From positions 1 through 64,000 of the forward strand of contig CAVZUA010000011.1 in NCBI GenBank assembly GCA_963778385.1: a stretch of DNA of 64,000 nucleotides. Reading direction: 5' to 3'. Of the stretch, positions 62,523 through 64,000 are shown in pieces. The stretch is from DATARH01 sp963778385 (GTDB lineage: Bacteria > Pseudomonadota > Alphaproteobacteria > ATCC43930 > CGMCC-115725). The position numbers and the translations under genes were made by a program. Within the stretch, counting starts at the first letter, position 1. Each line of letters opens with the position of its first letter. Under the pieces are notes generated by a model that was not told the DNA's origin, did no database searches, and saw only the letters and a program-made list of their open reading frames with translations.

Positions 62523-63299
62523 ATGTCGAGCGAAGCGGCGAGCGCGCCGAAGGTTTTCACCGCCTGCGTGCTGATCATCGGCAACGAGATTTTGTCCGGC
62601 CGGGTGCAGGACGAAAATGTCGCGTTCCTCGCCAAGGGGCTGAATGAAATCGGCGTCCGGCTCAAGGAGGTGCGGGTGATCCCCGACGACGCCGACACGA
62701 TTGTCGGCACGGTCAACGAGGTCCGCCGCGGTTTCGACTACGTGTTTACGACCGGCGGGATCGGGCCGACGCATGACGATATCACCGCGCAATGCATCGC
62801 GGAGGCGTTCGCGGTCAAGTTGATCCTGCACCCCGAGGCGAGGCGGCTGCTGGAAGGGCATTACCCGCCGGGCGCGATCAATGAGGCGCGGATGCGCATG
62901 GCCTATGTACCGGACGGTGCGGTCCTGCTGCCCAACCCGATCTCGCGCGCGCCGGGGTTCCGGGTCGACAATGTCTTTGTGATGGCCGGCGTGCCGCAGA
63001 TCATGCAGGCGACCTTCAATGAGTTGCGCCATCAGCTGAAGGGCGGCACCAAGATGCTGAGCCGCTCGGTCAGCTGCAGCCTCGGCGAGGGCGTGCTGGC
63101 CAAGGGCCTCGGTGAACTGCAGGCGCGCTACGGCGACCTGGAGATCGGCTCCTATCCGTATTTCCGCCGCGCCGATTTCGGCGTGACGCTGGTGATCCGC
63201 GGCACCGATCGCCCGCGCCTGCTGGCGGGGACCAAGGAGGTGAAAGCGCTGATCACCGCACTCGGCGGCGACCCGCACGAGGGCGCCAGCGAGGATTGA
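62523..63299 (+). CDS. CinA-type molybdopterin-binding domain protein
   Basis: 258 residues. VFTACVLIIGNEILSGRVQD, RVIPDDADTIVGTVNEVRRG, and DYVFTTGGIGPTHDDITAQC are the MoCF_biosynth domain signatures (GNEILSGR, TTGGIGPTHDD). Lacks the C-terminal CinA amidohydrolase (PncC) domain, like the short alphaproteobacterial forms. The exact reaction is unclear; related proteins bind or hydrolyse nucleotide-type cofactors. Intact core gene divergent from map. Confidence 0.9.
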   Translation: MSSEAASAPKVFTACVLIIGNEILSGRVQDENVAFLAKGLNEIGVRLKEVRVIPDDADTIVGTVNEVRRGFDYVFTTGGIGPTHDDITAQCIAEAFAVKLILHPEARRLLEGHYPPGAINEARMRMAYVPDGAVLLPNPISRAPGFRVDNVFVMAGVPQIMQATFNELRHQLKGGTKMLSRSVSCSLGEGVLAKGLGELQARYGDLEIGSYPYFRRADFGVTLVIRGTDRPRLLAGTKEVKALITALGGDPHEGASED

Positions 63300-63319
63300 A
63301 AGATTACGCTGCCTGCCAC

Positions 63320-63405
63320 GCGGACGTGGCGAAATGGTAGACGCAGCAGACTTAAAATCTGCTTCCCTCCAGGGAGTGCGGGTTCGATTCCCGCCGTCCG
63401 CACCA
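63320..63405 (+). tRNA. tRNA-Leu (anticodon UAA)
   Basis: Acceptor GCGGACG pairs with CGTCCGC before ACCA. The anticodon stem GCAGA/TCTGC holds loop CTTAAAA with anticodon TAA. A long variable arm (TTCCCTCCAGGGAGT) shows class II, and the T-arm is GCGGG-TTCGATT-CCCGC. CCA is encoded. Intact and not disturbed by the island, which used the DUF29/map site instead. Confidence 0.97.
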
Positions 63406-63413
63406 ACTGTCTG

Positions 63414-63692
63414 TCAGGCTGCGTGGAACTCGATAAAGAAGCGCACCGGGCCGAGGGGCTCGACGTCGTGCGGTTCTTCCGGCGCGATGACGCCAGGCGT
63501 CGCAGGGTCGAGGATCGTTTCGCGCGTCGGGTCGAGATAGGTGAGGCGTAGCCGGCCTTCGACGACGTTGACGACGCCCCAGACGCCGGCCTTGGTGCGG
63601 TGGCGCTGCCGCAGAGCGGTGGGCAGGGTCGTCTCGGTAAAAACGGGCGTGCGGCGGTAGGCCGCGAGGCCGGGCGGTAGGCCTTGGCTCAT
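63414..63692 (-). CDS. DUF1971 domain protein (TehB/YeaR-like)
   Basis: 92 residues: LPPGLAAYRRTPVFTETTLP, TKAGVWGVVNVVEGRLRLTY and TPGVIAPEEPHDVEPLGPVR. This small beta-barrel family is linked to tellurite or nitrosative stress in annotations. Its ATG overlaps the globin stop (ATGA, 63689-63692), so the two are co-translated; in E. coli the related yeaR is nitrate/NO-induced. Confidence 0.8.
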   Translation of the reverse strand: MSQGLPPGLAAYRRTPVFTETTLPTALRQRHRTKAGVWGVVNVVEGRLRLTYLDPTRETILDPATPGVIAPEEPHDVEPLGPVRFFIEFHAA

Positions 63693-64000
63693 GCGGGCTT
63701 GCGGGCAGCCGCGACGCGGATCGCATCGGGCCGGCAAAACAGTCCGAGCTTCAGGCTCTCGGCGATGCGTGCGGCCTTGAGCCGGAATTGCCCGGCGGCT
63801 TGGGGCGCGAAGACCTCGCCGGCGGTCTCGCGCCACAGCCCGAGCCAGCGGTCGAAGAACTCCGGCTCGATCGGCTGCCGCATATGCGCGGCCATCGGGT
63901 TGCCCTTGTAGCGGCCGGTGGTCAGCATCACCGACGACCAGAAATCGCACAATTTGTCGAGATGCTCTTCCCAATCGGCGACCGCATCCTCGAATACCGG
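63689..64000 (-). CDS. Group III truncated haemoglobin (partial, runs off the window)
   Basis: The frame is open to the window edge: PVFEDAVADWEEHLDKLCDF, WSSVMLTTGRYKGNPMAAHM, EPEFFDRWLGLWRETAGEVF and AARIAESLKLGLF. LCDFWSSVMLTTGRYKGNP with the downstream His is the signature of TrHb3 globins (often misnamed TatC in databases). The distal N-terminal part lies beyond 64000. Binds O2 or NO; coupled to the DUF1971 gene. Confidence 0.85.
   Translation of the reverse strand, partial: PVFEDAVADWEEHLDKLCDFWSSVMLTTGRYKGNPMAAHMRQPIEPEFFDRWLGLWRETAGEVFAPQAAGQFRLKAARIAESLKLGLFCRPDAIRVAAARKPA

Noticed and set aside
63320..63405. tRNA-Leu as the island's attachment site
   Set aside because: The tRNA is intact, lies 1.8 kb outside the right repeat and has no fragment copy elsewhere in the window.
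63152..63406. Minus-strand frame through the tRNA-Leu gene
   Set aside because: It reads through a complete tRNA and the 3' end of the CinA-type gene; a known artefact (MVRTAGIEPALPGG-type peptide).

Overview
The window is GC-rich chromosomal DNA of an alphaproteobacterium, probably a soil-type Hyphomicrobiales or Rhodospirillales relative. This rests on protein resemblance (bacterial alpha-2-macroglobulin with penicillin-binding protein 1C, DUF29, ABC_sub_bind-type binding proteins, a GAF-rich sensor kinase, AqpZ, group III truncated globin), on GTG/TTG starts and on a GC-palindromic intergenic repeat. It is not a species assignment.

Layout. 1-5.5 kb: minus-strand wreck of an integrative element (primase-helicase with several frameshifts, a second primase-like N-terminus, DNA methyltransferase, excisionase-like protein, truncated integrase). 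5.9-7.2 kb: a membrane-anchored lytic-transglycosylase-like gene. 7.25-9.8 kb: a patchwork of gene scraps (XRE regulator, hydantoinase B, Na+/H+ antiporter, cupin) and a P27 terminase small subunit. 10-17.9 kb: intact core genes, namely alpha-2-macroglobulin, pbpC and DUF29. 17.87-61.54 kb: a 43.7-kb genomic island. 61.5-64 kb: core genes again (map, CinA-type protein, tRNA-Leu, DUF1971 protein, truncated globin).

The island call is the main result. A perfect 33-bp direct repeat lies at 17867-17899 (3' end of DUF29) and 61504-61536 (3' end of map). A tyrosine integrase starts 149 bp inside the left copy. The repeat holds a symmetric core, AAATCC-TCAGCGA-GGATTT, as expected for a tyrosine-recombinase crossover site. 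The 10-mer TGGTTGCTAA recurs inside both ends. Joined, the two flanks give DUF29 and map as convergent genes overlapping by 26 bp, and each end of the island keeps one of them whole.

The left third of the island is ordered like a phage satellite: integrase, two unknown genes, AlpA-like protein, YkgJ protein, primase-polymerase/AAA replication protein, a cluster of GAGCAACC iterons, a small repressor flanked by palindromes, and a terminase small subunit with no large subunit or structural genes. The rest is accessory cargo: ABC binding proteins, a cyclase-TPR protein, an SDR, two Tat-exported sugar-type binding proteins, an IS1634 transposase, an IHF/HU protein with an ECF sigma factor and envelope-stress genes, an eight-GAF histidine kinase with its response regulator, an MFS transporter, AqpZ, a triple beta-gamma-crystallin protein, a sulfotransferase-TPR protein, an HNH nuclease, cupin, DoxX-like and VOC proteins, and a hydrolase. 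Many 3'-terminal gene fragments (SRAP twice, ATP-dependent ligase twice, tRNA-Lys 3' end, receiver domain) point to repeated insertion and deletion.

Many frameshifts are single-base indels without in-frame stops, so either recent decay or indel errors in the assembly could explain them.
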